From: Anaerolineae bacterium
GTDB lineage: Bacteria > Chloroflexota > Anaerolineae > Aggregatilineales > Phototrophicaceae
Assembly (NCBI GenBank): GCA_025454715.1
Contig: JALONY010000003.1
Span: 1-20,709, forward strand
Length of the DNA: 20,709 nt
Direction: 5' to 3'
Below are positions 1-8,473 of this stretch, in pieces (positions within the stretch are counted from its first letter, which is position 1; the number at the start of each line of letters is the position of its first letter). The notes below the pieces were generated by a model. The model was not told the origin of the DNA and ran no database searches. It saw nothing but the letters and a program-made list of their open reading frames with translations. The translations under genes and the position numbers were made by a program.

Positions 1-1
1 G

Positions 2-526
2 TTGCTGGCGCTGTCGCTCAGCTCACAATACGCCCCGGGTCAGGCCGTCCTGCGCGCCAACCATTACGAGCCGCCCATCAACGGCATCCTGACCCTCACC
101 GGCCTGATGTCGGTCGTCCTCGCCTTTTTTGGCGGTCACGGCACCAACCTCGGCGCGCTCACCGCCGCCATCGTCGTCAGCCCCGACTCGCAACCTGACC
201 CGCACAAGCGCTACGCCAGCGCGGTCGCCTCCGGCATCTGGCATACCGGCCTCGGCTTGATGGGTGCCGCCGTCGTCAGCCTGTTCGCCGCCTTCCCCGC
301 CGTCTTCGTCTCGACCGTCGCCGGCCTCTCCCTAAGCGGCATCATCGCCAACGCCCTCGCCAACGCCATGGAGCGCCCAGAGCGCCGTGACGCCGCCGTC
401 ATCGCATTCCTGTGCACCGCGGGCGATTTCACCCTCTTGGGCATCGGTGCGCCGTTCTGGGGGCTACTGGCTGGCGTCGTCATCCACCTGCTGATGACCC
501 TCGGCAACAAACCTAAGCCAGCCTAA
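2..526 (+). CDS. benE: BenE-family benzoate/H+ symporter, C-terminal part (5' truncated by window edge)
   Basis: This is the C-terminal 174 residues of a polytopic inner-membrane transporter; the reading frame is open to the window edge, so the true start lies outside. The segment is hydrophobic, with about four to five membrane spans. It contains a Gly-rich stretch (FFGGHGTNLGALTAAI) that resembles the conserved GGH.xNLAAITAAI-like segment of BenE/YdcO proteins, which are usually about 390-400 residues. Characterised family members import benzoate with protons; the substrate here is inferred from family only. The charged loop at about residues 60-70 (SPDSQPDPHKRY) also fits the family. It ends with TAA at 524-526, just ahead of a shared terminator and convergent to the glutamine synthetase gene. 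No aromatic-degradation genes are visible on this side. Assignment to the family is fairly secure; the substrate is not. Confidence 0.75.
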   Translation: MLALSLSSQYAPGQAVLRANHYEPPINGILTLTGLMSVVLAFFGGHGTNLGALTAAIVVSPDSQPDPHKRYASAVASGIWHTGLGLMGAAVVSLFAAFPAVFVSTVAGLSLSGIIANALANAMERPERRDAAVIAFLCTAGDFTLLGIGAPFWGLLAGVVIHLLMTLGNKPKPA

Positions 527-548
527 CCGCCCCTCATCACACGACAAA

Positions 549-578
549 AAAGCCGCCCCATTTGATTGGGGCGGCTTT
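549..578. terminator. Bidirectional intrinsic terminator between benE and glnA
   Basis: A perfect 12-bp inverted repeat, AAAGCCGCCCCA (549-560) and TGGGGCGGCTTT (567-578), encloses a 6-nt loop. On the minus strand the stem is followed by a run of six T (complement of 545-550), ideal for ending the glutamine synthetase transcript. On the plus strand it is followed by TTTCGTTT, weaker but usable for the transporter gene. It sits between two convergent stop codons. Confidence 0.88.
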
Positions 579-586
579 CGTTTCGA

Positions 587-2104
587 TCAGTCGGCTGTGT
601 GGGTTAGAACTGGCTCCACAGCAGTTGGTTGTACACCTCGTGGTGATACTGAATCTCCGACGACTATCTCCGACGACTTGATCAGCGTGCCCAGAGCGCG
701 GGGCGAGCGATCCGCCGAGGCACGCTTCAGCGCGGCGAACTTGGCCGCCACGAGAGCGCGGGGCGAGCGATCCGCCGAGGCACGCTTCAGCGCGGCGAAC
801 TTGGCCGCCACGTCCGCACCCAACAGCTTCTTGACCAGCGCGCTGGCCTCGAAATCGTCGATGGCGTCGTAGATGTTATCCGGCAGGGTCACGGCCTTCT
901 TCAGCTTGGCCGCCGAGGCGGGCGTGCCCTCGAGACCGGTGCGCAGCAAGGCGTAAATCGACATGTACGGGTTGGCGTCGGGCGCCACGGCGCGCACTTC
1001 CACGCGAGCCGAGCGGCTGTTGCCCAGCGGGATACGCACCACGCTACCACGGTCTTTGGCCGAGGCCTTGAGCTGGTTCGGCGCTTCGTAGTGCGGGTCG
1101 AGGCGGCGGTAAGCGTTCACGCTGCTGTTCAAAATCAAGCACAATTCGAGGCCGTGGTTCAGGATGCGGTGCACGTACTCCCACGCCATATCCGACAAGC
1201 CATCACGGCCATCGGCCTTATAGAACAGGTTGGTGCCGTCGCGGCCAATCGACATGTTGGTGTGCATACCGCTGCCGTTGATGCCGGTCACCGGCTTGGG
1301 CAGGAAGGTCGCGGTCGCGTCCATGCGGGCGGCCACCTGACGGCTCAGCAGTTTGTAGAGCTGAATCTGGTCGGCGGCAATCATCGCGTCCGAGTACGAG
1401 TAGTTCATCTCGAACTGCGACGGGGCGACTTCGGGGTGATCCTTCTCGTTGCGGAAGCCCATCGCACGCTGCACCTCGGCGGCGGTGTCGATGAACGAGC
1501 GCAGCGGGTCGCCCGGCAGCGAGTGGTAATACCCGCCGCTGGTCACGAACTCGAAGCTACCGGTCTTGGCATACGCCTGCTCGGCGTTGCGCCCACGGAA
1601 CAAGAAGCCTTCAATCTCGTTCGAGACGTTGAAGACATAACCGCTGGCCTTGAACTGCTCCTCGGCGTAACGCTTCAACGCCAAGCGCATGTCGGCGGCA
1701 TACGGGGTGCCATCGCTCTCCAGCACCTCACCGAACACCAGCACCTTCCCGGGGCCGAACACATCCGACGGCAGCCAGTAGAACGCCGCCCAGTCGATGC
1801 CGAGGCGCAAGTCCGACTCCGACTGCGCCGAGAACCCACGGATCGACGAGCCGTCGAACGTCAGGTTATCCGCCGCACCCAGCAAGAACTTCTTATCGTA
1901 GTCCAGCATGTGCAGACGACCCTCGAGGTCGGTAAAGCACACCGTCACGGCCTTGATACGCTTCTCATCGGCCAGATACTTCATGCGCTTCTCGCGCAGC
2001 ACGTCCATCGGGGTGCGGGCGGCGCGCTCGGCCTTCGCCTCGAGGTTCAGCTCCTCGAGCTGGTCGTAGGGGATTTCCAGAAAATCACGCAATGGGCTGG
2101 TCAT
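587..2104 (-). CDS. glnA: Type I-like glutamine synthetase with a duplicated and frameshifted C-terminus
   Basis: ATP-dependent ligation of ammonia to glutamate in the cytoplasm. The 505-residue frame carries the family hallmarks in order: the beta-grasp segment with FDGSSIRGF (about 84-91), the acidic metal-binding NEIEGFLF (162-169), NGSGMHTNMS (276-285), RIPLGNSRSARVEVR (357-371) and NPYMSIYALL (378-387). The start ATG at 2104 has GGAAGG six bases upstream. The C-terminus is abnormal. Residues 432-451 are repeated exactly as 452-471 because of a 60-bp in-frame tandem duplication. A second, 13-bp tandem duplication then shifts the frame, giving a novel tail ending THTAD. Reading the +1 frame after one 13-bp unit restores EIQYHHEVYNQLLWSQF and a stop at 604-606, resembling the end of intact homologues; the ancestral protein would be about 475 residues. 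Whether the encoded enzyme is active, or the duplications are assembly errors, cannot be decided here. No adenylylation-site motif was identified. Confidence 0.9.
   Translation of the reverse strand: MTSPLRDFLEIPYDQLEELNLEAKAERAARTPMDVLREKRMKYLADEKRIKAVTVCFTDLEGRLHMLDYDKKFLLGAADNLTFDGSSIRGFSAQSESDLRLGIDWAAFYWLPSDVFGPGKVLVFGEVLESDGTPYAADMRLALKRYAEEQFKASGYVFNVSNEIEGFLFRGRNAEQAYAKTGSFEFVTSGGYYHSLPGDPLRSFIDTAAEVQRAMGFRNEKDHPEVAPSQFEMNYSYSDAMIAADQIQLYKLLSRQVAARMDATATFLPKPVTGINGSGMHTNMSIGRDGTNLFYKADGRDGLSDMAWEYVHRILNHGLELCLILNSSVNAYRRLDPHYEAPNQLKASAKDRGSVVRIPLGNSRSARVEVRAVAPDANPYMSIYALLRTGLEGTPASAAKLKKAVTLPDNIYDAIDDFEASALVKKLLGADVAAKFAALKRASADRSPRALVAAKFAALKRASADRSPRALGTLIKSSEIVVGDSVSPRGVQPTAVEPVLTHTAD
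653..678. repeat. 13-bp perfect tandem duplication causing a frameshift in glnA
   Basis: Two adjacent identical copies of ATCTCCGACGACT (653-665 and 666-678). Thirteen is not a multiple of three, so the second copy changes the frame of the glutamine synthetase gene about 60-75 bases before its original stop codon (604-606). Confidence 0.95.
693..812. repeat. 60-bp perfect tandem duplication inside glnA
   Basis: Positions 693-752 and 753-812 are identical over all 60 bases and directly adjacent. The unit encodes 20 residues, VAAKFAALKR followed by ASADRSPRAL, so the duplication keeps the frame. It lies only 14 bases from the 13-bp duplication. Confidence 0.97.
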
Positions 2105-2227
2105 GATTGGCCTTCCGTTTGTGAAAATGCATACGAACTAGCCCAAAGAATAGCATGACCTCACACCCCCAGCGATTGGTGAACATGGCCAAAAATCCGC
2201 ACCGGCTTTGCAGCATTTTGACCAAAG

Positions 2228-2256
2228 ATTAGTAAAAGTCACCAAAACCCGTCCAA
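2228..2256 (-). promoter_or_regulatory. Candidate promoter for glnA
   Basis: On the minus strand TTGGAC (-35-like, 2251-2256) is separated by 17 bases from ACTAAT (-10-like, 2228-2233), inside an AT-richer stretch that stands out from the GC-rich surroundings. The matches are only moderate and would give a 5' UTR of about 115 nt. The 288-bp interval 2105-2392 holds no gene that I can see; it contains this candidate and the gyrB terminator. Confidence 0.3.
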
Positions 2257-2330
2257 AACCTAGGCAGAACCCCAGCCGACGGGCTATCACAAATGACTAA
2301 ACTTATGCAGGGTATACAGGCCAAAACGAC

Positions 2331-2356
2331 AAAGACACCCGATTTTGGGTGCCTTT
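2331..2356 (-). terminator. Intrinsic terminator downstream of gyrB
   Basis: A 10-bp stem with one mismatch, arms 2331-2340 (AAAGACACCC) and 2347-2356 (GGGTGCCTTT), and a 6-nt loop. On the minus strand the stem ends with TCTTTGTCGTTTT, a moderate T-rich tail. It lies 36 bp after the gyrB stop. Confidence 0.65.
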
Positions 2357-2392
2357 GCCATCAAAACACGTGCCAAACGCGCCAAAAACGCG

Positions 2393-4375
2393 CTAAATGT
2401 CCAGATTCCGCACCCGTTTGGCGTGGGTTTGGATGAATCGGCGGCGTGGTGGCACCGCGCTACCCATCAGCATATCGAACACGTTATCGGCGTCCGCCGC
2501 GTCCTCGATCGTGACCTGAAGCAACGTGCGCGCCTCGGGGTTCATCGTGGTCTCCCACAATTGCTCGGCGTTCATCTCGCCCAAGCCCTTATAGCGCTGG
2601 ACTTGCAGGCGGTCGGGGTGCTTATACTTGCTCAGCGCCCGCGCCAACAGCTCGGCCTCGCCCACCCCAGCCTCGTTGTACAGGTAGGTGATGTCCTTGT
2701 TGTTCTTGATGCGATAAATCGGCGGCTGGGCGATGTACAGGTTACCCCGCTCAATCAACGGGCGCATGTGCCGGAAGAAGAACGTCAGCAACAACGTGCG
2801 GATGTGGCTACCGTCCACGTCCGCGTCGGTCATGATGATGACGCGCCCATAGCGCAACCGCTCAATCTGGAAATCCTCGCTGATGCCCGTGCCCAGTGCC
2901 GCAATCAACGATTTGACCTCGTTGTTGTCCAGCATCTTGTCCAGCCGTGCCCGCTCGGTATTCAGGATTTTACCGCGCAACGGCAAAATCGCCTGAAAGT
3001 GCCGGTCGCGCCCTTGCTTGGCCGTGCCACCTGCGCTGTCGCCTTCGACGATATACACTTCCGCGTCCGCGCCGTGCTTAGAGCAATCGGCCAGCTTGCC
3101 GGGCAACGTGCTCGACTCCAGCAGGCTGGGGCCACTCCGCACGAGGTCACGCGCCTTCTTGGCCGCCTCACGCGCACGCTTGCTGGTCATGCACTTGTCG
3201 ATGATGCGGCGCGCCTCACGCGGGTTGTTCTCGAGGAACTCTTGCAGCGCCTCGCTCACCACCTGCGACACCGCGCCCTGCACCTCGGGGTTGAGCAGTT
3301 TCACCTTGGTCTGGCTCTCGAACGACGGGTCAGGGTGCTTCACGCTCACGATGGCCGTCAAGCCCTCCAGCGTGTCCGTGCCCGAAAAGTTCTGGTCTTT
3401 CTCTTTCAAGAAGTCCATCTTGCGCGCATAGCGGTTAATCACGCTGGTGATGGCCGAGCGCATCCCGGTCAAGTGTGAGCCGCCGTCCGGCGTCCCGATC
3501 GTGTTGGCGAACGCCAGCTCCACCACGTTGGAGGTATCGTTGTATTGCAACGCGACCTCCACACCCACCGCATACCCGCCGTGCTCACTCGGGAACTCGA
3601 CCTCGCGGTTGGCGTGCACCGGCTGGTGCAGCACATCGCGGTTGCGGTTCATGTAGCTGACGAACGACCCCAGCCCACCCTCGAAATAGAAGGTGATTTC
3701 CCGCGCAATCGGCTTCACCCGCTCATCGCGCAGCACGATCGTGACCTTGCGCGTCACGAACGCCATCTCGCGGAAGCGGTCGCGTAGCGTCTCGAACTTG
3801 AACTCGTTAACGTCCATGACCGTGAAGTCGGGGCGGAAGGTCTGCACGGTGCCCGTGCCTTCCCACGCTTCCAGCGGGCGCACCCGCTCGACATCGGTCA
3901 CCGGCACGCCGCGCCGATACTTCTGACGCCACAGGTGCCCATCGCGGTAAATCTCGCTGATGAGCTCGTCCGACAACGCATTGACCGCCGACACACCCAC
4001 ACCGTGCAAGCCGCCGCTGACCTTATAGGCGCTCCGCTCGAACTTGCCGCCCGTGCCGATTTGCGTCATGACCGCCGTCAACGTCGAAATGCCCATCTTG
4101 GGGTGCTTGCCGACTGGGATGCCCGCGCCATTGTCGGCCACCGACACCCAGTTATCGTCATACAGCGTCACGGTAATCTGGTCGCACCGTCCGGCCAGCG
4201 CCTCGTCAATCGAGTTATCGACCACCTCATACACGAGGTGGTGCAGCGCACGCGCATCCTTGCCGCCCACGTACATCCCCGGGCGGGTTCGGACGTGCTC
4301 CATCGGGCTCAAGCCCTGAATACTACTCTCATCGTATGCCGCAGCAGCGGCATTCGGTACAATCTGATCGTCCAT
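2393..4375 (-). CDS. gyrB: DNA gyrase subunit B
   Basis: ATPase subunit of DNA gyrase; with GyrA it introduces negative supercoils. The 660-residue protein has the complete family order. The GHKL ATPase has E50, VVDNSIDEAL (51-60), DNGAGIP (81-87) and GGLHGVGVSAVNALS (121-135). The transducer has the QTKVKL lysine (about 358). The TOPRIM domain has VEGDSAGGTAKQGRDR (443-458) and DADVDGSHIRT (517-527), followed by RYKGLGEMN. The C-terminus (AKRVRNLDI) matches GyrB rather than ParE. The extra TOPRIM insertion of proteobacterial GyrB is absent, as in most other phyla. The ATG at 4375 has GAGG seven bases upstream and lies 33 bases from the -10 of a near-consensus promoter. gyrA is not in the window. 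ParE is the only serious alternative name. Confidence 0.96.
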   Translation of the reverse strand: MDDQIVPNAAAAAYDESSIQGLSPMEHVRTRPGMYVGGKDARALHHLVYEVVDNSIDEALAGRCDQITVTLYDDNWVSVADNGAGIPVGKHPKMGISTLTAVMTQIGTGGKFERSAYKVSGGLHGVGVSAVNALSDELISEIYRDGHLWRQKYRRGVPVTDVERVRPLEAWEGTGTVQTFRPDFTVMDVNEFKFETLRDRFREMAFVTRKVTIVLRDERVKPIAREITFYFEGGLGSFVSYMNRNRDVLHQPVHANREVEFPSEHGGYAVGVEVALQYNDTSNVVELAFANTIGTPDGGSHLTGMRSAITSVINRYARKMDFLKEKDQNFSGTDTLEGLTAIVSVKHPDPSFESQTKVKLLNPEVQGAVSQVVSEALQEFLENNPREARRIIDKCMTSKRAREAAKKARDLVRSGPSLLESSTLPGKLADCSKHGADAEVYIVEGDSAGGTAKQGRDRHFQAILPLRGKILNTERARLDKMLDNNEVKSLIAALGTGISEDFQIERLRYGRVIIMTDADVDGSHIRTLLLTFFFRHMRPLIERGNLYIAQPPIYRIKNNKDITYLYNEAGVGEAELLARALSKYKHPDRLQVQRYKGLGEMNAEQLWETTMNPEARTLLQVTIEDAADADNVFDMLMGSAVPPRRRFIQTHAKRVRNLDI

Positions 4376-4407
4376 TGGCCAGCCTCAACTAAGCGCAGAT
4401 GTTCTAA

Positions 4408-4436
4408 AGTATAGCGGAAAATGCGGGTTTTTTCAA
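4408..4436 (-). promoter_or_regulatory. Near-consensus sigma-70-type promoter of gyrB
   Basis: Minus strand: TTGAAA (4431-4436), exactly 17 bases, then TATACT (4408-4413), five of six matches in each hexamer. It fills most of the 68-bp gap behind the upstream helicase gene and implies a 5' UTR of about 25 nt. Confidence 0.8.
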
Positions 4437-4443
4437 CCGGCGC

Positions 4444-7245
4444 CTAGCCTTTGGTCAGCTCGGGCAACCAGCGCTTGACGTGCTCGCCCAGCCCACCCAA
4501 CGGGGCGCGCACCACCGTGCAATCCGGCAACGCCCCCACGAAGTGCGCCCCATACGGCTTGGTCGTCAGGCGGTTGTCCATCACCACCACCACCCCCTTG
4601 TCCGTGGCCGACCGGATGAGCCGCCCGAACCCCTGCCGGAACGTGATGATGGCCTCCGGCACCTGATACTGCTTGAACGGCTCGGCATATTGCTCCATCC
4701 GCGCCGCCACCAACGGGTCGTTGGGCACCGCAAACGGCAAGCGCGCAATCACCAAGGCGCTCAGCTTATCGCCCGGCACGTCCACCCCCTCCCAAAACGA
4801 TTTCGTGCCCAGCAACACCGATTTTTCGCTGTTCAAGAACCCGTCCAACAGCAGTTGGCGGCTACTGCCGTCGCTCTGCGAAAACACCCGAAACCCGCCG
4901 GTCGTCATGCGCGGCATCAGGTTGTGGGTGGTCTGCCGCAGTTGCATATAGCTGGTGAACAAGCCCATCACCCGCCCGCCCAGCAACACCGCCAATTCGA
5001 GGATGACCCGCTCCAACGCCCGCTGATAGGCGTCTTTGGACTCCATCGCGGGCGCATCGCTCGGCAAATACAGCAAGGCCGACTTTTGGTAGTCGAACGG
5101 CGACCCCAAAATCAGCTCGTCGGCATCGTGCACGCCCAAGCGCTCACGCAGATACTGTGTGTCGTCGTCCTCGCCCGTCCGCAACGTGGCGCTGGCCAAT
5201 ACCACCGACCGCCGCCGTTCCCACAAGCGCTCGCGCACCATCGCACCCACCGTCACCGGCGCGGCGAACAGCGTGATGGGCGCTTGCTTGTCGTTGCCTT
5301 GCGCCAGCCAATACACCAAGTTCTTGTCTGCCCCGTCGATGAAGCCCGACAACACGGCGTGCGCCTCGTCCAAGTGCGAGACCGCCCCGCTCAGCGACAA
5401 CGCCACCGGCTCGAACACGGTCGCCTTTTGGCTCATCTGGCGCAGTTTACGCGCCAACATGCCCGATTGCTTGACCACCCCATCAAAGTAGGCGTTCAGG
5501 TCGCTCCACGCGGCCTGTAGGTGCAAAAACGCCTGTTTGTTGCGGTGCGAGGCCAGCACGCGCACCCCGAACGTCGCATCGCTGGCGTGCGGCGGCATGA
5601 TGTCTTGCAACAACGCCTCGAGGCCGGCAAAGAAGCCTTGCAGTGGGCGCGCCATGAACAAGACCGCCTCGCCCAACACTTGGATGAACGACTCCAGCTT
5701 GGCCGCCTCGTCACTGCCGGTGGCCGTTTGCGCCACCCGCACCACCTCACCCAACAAGCCCGCCGTCGGCCCCCCCAGCGCCTGCAAGCGCGCATAGATG
5801 CTGTCGTACTCCACCCGTTGCGACAAGCTGTTGGTCACGGCGTCTTCGAGGTGATGCGCCTCGTCGATGATGACCTCACCGGCAGGGGGCAAGAACGGCA
5901 ACTCTTGCGCCGTATCCTCAATCAGCAAGGCATGGTTGACGATGACCAAGTGCGCGGCACGGGCGCGCTGGCGCGCCAAAAACAGCGGGCATTTGCCCTG
6001 CATCGTCGCCTCGCACCGGTTTTCGGTGCAGCGCTCTTCCTCGGCGCTCAGCCGCCGCCACGCTTCGTCCTCACGCCCGCCGCGCAGGTTCAGGTCGCCG
6101 CGGTCACCACTGCCGCCCTCGTGCAGCCAAACCAAGAGCTTGGCCGTCAACACCATCTCGGTGTTATCGCGAGCGCCACGCCGCCGCAACGTCTCGAACT
6201 GCTTCAGGCACAGGTAATTCGAGCGCCCCTTCAAGGCCGCCGCCCGCACCCCCTCGCCCCCCAGCGCGCCTTGCAATAGCGGGATGTCCTTATTCAGCAG
6301 TTGGTCTTGCAGGTTGATCGTGTTGGTCGAAATCAAGACCGGACGCCCGTTCTGGCGCGCCCAAAGCGCCGCAGGAACCAAATACGCCAACGTCTTCCCG
6401 ACGCCCGTCCCTGCCTCAATCAGCGCGTGCCGCCCGTGGTTGAACGCCTCGGCCACCTGCCGCAACATCGCCACCTGCTGTGGCCGCGCCTCATACGCGC
6501 TCAGCATCGCCGACAACCGCCCGCCCTCGGCAATCACGCCCGCCGCCGCGTCGAGGTCAATCGGGGTCAAGTGTTCGGCCTCGCGCAACGGCGCCTCGTT
6601 CAAGCGGTCACTGCCCGCCCGCCGCCCGCCGGTCGTCGCGTCCAGCCCGCGCATCGCCTCGGCAAACACGCGCACCGTCGTCCAGTGCGCTTGCTCACCC
6701 AGCCGCACGATTTCGGCCAGCACATCCCACGGCAACGCCCGCGCCCGCTCCCACAATTTCAAGTACAGGCGCGCCGCCTGCTCGGCGTCGTATTGGGCGC
6801 GGTGGCTCTGCTTCTCGGACGGTTCTTCCGGCTCCAGCCCTTGCTCCATCACCAGATTGGTCAGGCTGTAGCGCGCCGCCCGCGGCAACAACACCGCCGA
6901 CAAATCGAGCGTGTCGATGACCGCATTGGCCTTCAGCCCACCCTTTTGGCGGATGAAGTTGACATCGAACCACGCATTGTGCGCCACCACCGGCACATCC
7001 CCCACGAACGCCAAAAAGTCCGGCAGCACCACGTCCAAGGTCGGGCGCATGGCCACCATCTCGTTGGTGATGTTGGTGATGACCGTCACTTGGTCGGGGA
7101 TGGCGCGCCGCGGGTTAATCAGCGACTCGAACCGCCCGATGACCTCATTTCCACGGTAGCGCACCGCGCCGATTTCGATGATTGCGTCCGCACGCGCATC
7201 CAGCCCCGTCGTCTCGAGGTCAAACGCGACCCACTCACCCCACAT
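4444..7245 (-). CDS. dinG: DinG-type ATP-dependent helicase with N-terminal DEDD exonuclease domain
   Basis: A 933-residue fusion. Residues 1-165 form a DnaQ-like 3'-5' exonuclease domain with D9 and E11 (FDLETTG), D94 (HNAWFD) and the H148-D153 pair. A superfamily 2, XPD/DinG-like helicase follows: Walker A GTGVGKT (279-285), DEAH (461-464), SATL, FWEGVDVPG and the late QGFGRLIRS motif. Four cysteines (346, 406, 411, 419) sit between Walker A and DEAH, where XPD and E. coli DinG bind a 4Fe-4S cluster. The exonuclease-helicase architecture is that of Gram-positive DinG/ExoR proteins, so the combination with an apparent cluster is notable. Likely roles are DNA repair and removal of R-loops or other structures. 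The ATG at 7245 starts directly at the exonuclease fold; a GGATAGGA stretch about 8 bases upstream is a plausible ribosome site. The gene lies upstream of gyrB in the same direction, but gyrB has its own promoter. Confidence 0.9.
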   Translation of the reverse strand: MWGEWVAFDLETTGLDARADAIIEIGAVRYRGNEVIGRFESLINPRRAIPDQVTVITNITNEMVAMRPTLDVVLPDFLAFVGDVPVVAHNAWFDVNFIRQKGGLKANAVIDTLDLSAVLLPRAARYSLTNLVMEQGLEPEEPSEKQSHRAQYDAEQAARLYLKLWERARALPWDVLAEIVRLGEQAHWTTVRVFAEAMRGLDATTGGRRAGSDRLNEAPLREAEHLTPIDLDAAAGVIAEGGRLSAMLSAYEARPQQVAMLRQVAEAFNHGRHALIEAGTGVGKTLAYLVPAALWARQNGRPVLISTNTINLQDQLLNKDIPLLQGALGGEGVRAAALKGRSNYLCLKQFETLRRRGARDNTEMVLTAKLLVWLHEGGSGDRGDLNLRGGREDEAWRRLSAEEERCTENRCEATMQGKCPLFLARQRARAAHLVIVNHALLIEDTAQELPFLPPAGEVIIDEAHHLEDAVTNSLSQRVEYDSIYARLQALGGPTAGLLGEVVRVAQTATGSDEAAKLESFIQVLGEAVLFMARPLQGFFAGLEALLQDIMPPHASDATFGVRVLASHRNKQAFLHLQAAWSDLNAYFDGVVKQSGMLARKLRQMSQKATVFEPVALSLSGAVSHLDEAHAVLSGFIDGADKNLVYWLAQGNDKQAPITLFAAPVTVGAMVRERLWERRRSVVLASATLRTGEDDDTQYLRERLGVHDADELILGSPFDYQKSALLYLPSDAPAMESKDAYQRALERVILELAVLLGGRVMGLFTSYMQLRQTTHNLMPRMTTGGFRVFSQSDGSSRQLLLDGFLNSEKSVLLGTKSFWEGVDVPGDKLSALVIARLPFAVPNDPLVAARMEQYAEPFKQYQVPEAIITFRQGFGRLIRSATDKGVVVVMDNRLTTKPYGAHFVGALPDCTVVRAPLGGLGEHVKRWLPELTKG

Positions 7246-7289
7246 CCAACACGTCCTATCCCAACTGCATCACTGCCAGACCAAAAATA

Positions 7290-7320
7290 CGACTGCCCAG
7301 ACGGTACCGCCGGGCAGTCG
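7290..7320 (-). terminator. Intrinsic terminator after the SPFH gene
   Basis: A perfect 9-bp stem, CGACTGCCC (7290-7298) and GGGCAGTCG (7312-7320), with a 13-nt loop. On the minus strand it is followed by TATTTTTGG. It separates the SPFH cluster from the helicase gene. Confidence 0.75.
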
Positions 7321-7360
7321 CGCTTATCGCATCACGCACACGGCCAATGCCGCGTGGCGC

Positions 7361-8467
7361 TTATTGCATCCCCTTCAGGCGCTCTTCCCACTTGGCCACC
7401 AAGCGCTGATAGGTCGCCTCGCTCAGCTCGCCGGTCGCCAGCTTGGCGTCCAACGAGTCAATCAAGGCTTGCACCTCTTCCCGCGTCTGCGGGTTGGCCG
7501 GTGCCGCGCCCGAGGCCGCCGCCGGAGCCGCAGCTTGCGCCCCACCCGGCTGGTTCTGCATCATCTGCTGCATCATCATCTGTTGCATCATCATCATCTG
7601 CTGCTGCATCGCCTGCATCTCAGGGTTTTGACCCTGCGGGTTGAGCGCCGCGCCCAAGCCCTGCCCGACGCCCAAGCCCACGCCCGCCGACGCCAAACCG
7701 CCGCCAACGCCTTGGTTTTGCGCCGCCGCCATCCCGATGTCGAGCCGCTTGCTGCGCTCCAACACGTTCATCCATGTGTCCAGCGGCACGATGTCGCGCA
7801 ATTCCTCGATGGGCACCGTCACGGTGTCGAACGGGTTGGCCTCGAACGCCTTAATCTCCAACCCCAACGCCTCGAACTTCTCGTTGAGCGTGACCAGTGC
7901 CGCGCCCTCGATTTCTTCCAGCACGCGGTTGGCATCGACCAACGTCTGCGCCCCGCTGTTGAGCAAAATACGGTTGATTTCGCCCAACAAAATCGTTTGC
8001 AAGCGCTCCTTGATGTCCTTCAGGCGCGTGCTGGGCTTGCCGATGCCGTATTGCTTCAGGAAGCGCATCGGGTCAGTAATCCGCAGTTCCATCACCCCGT
8101 GCGTCCGCAACAGCAAAATGCCGAGGCCGGTGCTCACGTTCAAGTAAATCGGCTTGGAGGTACCCCAGCCGACCTGCGGCAGGTCTTTCGTGTTGACGAA
8201 GTACACGTCCGCCGTAAACGGCGTGCGCCCGCTGGTCGCCAAGCCAATCAAACCGGCCAAAATCGGCAGGTTGGCCACGCTCAGCGTGTGCCGCCCCGTC
8301 CCAAAGGCGTCCAACGCCTGACCAGCCCGCACGAACACCGCCGATTGGCTCTCGCCGACGATGAGCTGCGAGCCAAACCGAAAGTCGCCGCTGCCGTCCT
8401 GCGGCTCACGATACACCAATTCATCGTCGAGGACGTTGGTATGGTCGATGACATCGATAATACGCAT
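7361..8467 (-). CDS. SPFH-domain (YdjI-like) protein with Met/Gln-rich linker and C-terminal SHOCT-like segment
   Basis: This 368-residue protein has an SPFH-like core at about residues 25-240, including VGESQSAVFVRAGQ near 37-50 and the FTADVYFVNTKD strand region near 84-95. A Gly-rich stretch (252-272), a striking Met/Gln low-complexity run (284-306) and an Ala/Pro linker follow. The last 40 residues resemble a SHOCT oligomerisation motif (LIDSLDAKLATGELSEATYQRLVAKWEERL region). Members of this subfamily, such as B. subtilis YdjI, are linked to membrane stress and PspA-like systems; that role is inferred. No clear transmembrane helix is present. The ATG at 8467 lies 6 bp after the stop of the upstream gene, so the two are almost surely co-transcribed. 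A terminator follows at 7290-7320. Confidence 0.82.
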   Translation of the reverse strand: MRIIDVIDHTNVLDDELVYREPQDGSGDFRFGSQLIVGESQSAVFVRAGQALDAFGTGRHTLSVANLPILAGLIGLATSGRTPFTADVYFVNTKDLPQVGWGTSKPIYLNVSTGLGILLLRTHGVMELRITDPMRFLKQYGIGKPSTRLKDIKERLQTILLGEINRILLNSGAQTLVDANRVLEEIEGAALVTLNEKFEALGLEIKAFEANPFDTVTVPIEELRDIVPLDTWMNVLERSKRLDIGMAAAQNQGVGGGLASAGVGLGVGQGLGAALNPQGQNPEMQAMQQQMMMMQQMMMQQMMQNQPGGAQAAAPAAASGAAPANPQTREEVQALIDSLDAKLATGELSEATYQRLVAKWEERLKGMQ

Positions 8468-8473
8468 GGGCGC

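Noticed and set aside
1091..2158. A 355-codon plus-strand frame across glnA
   Set aside because: Antisense shadow of glutamine synthetase motifs.
2345..3478. A 377-codon plus-strand frame across gyrB
   Set aside because: Opposite strand of unmistakable GyrB sequence; no ribosome site and no family likeness.
7246..7289. Promoter for the helicase gene
   Set aside because: I looked for -10/-35 pairs between the SPFH terminator and the start codon; none matched well enough to report.
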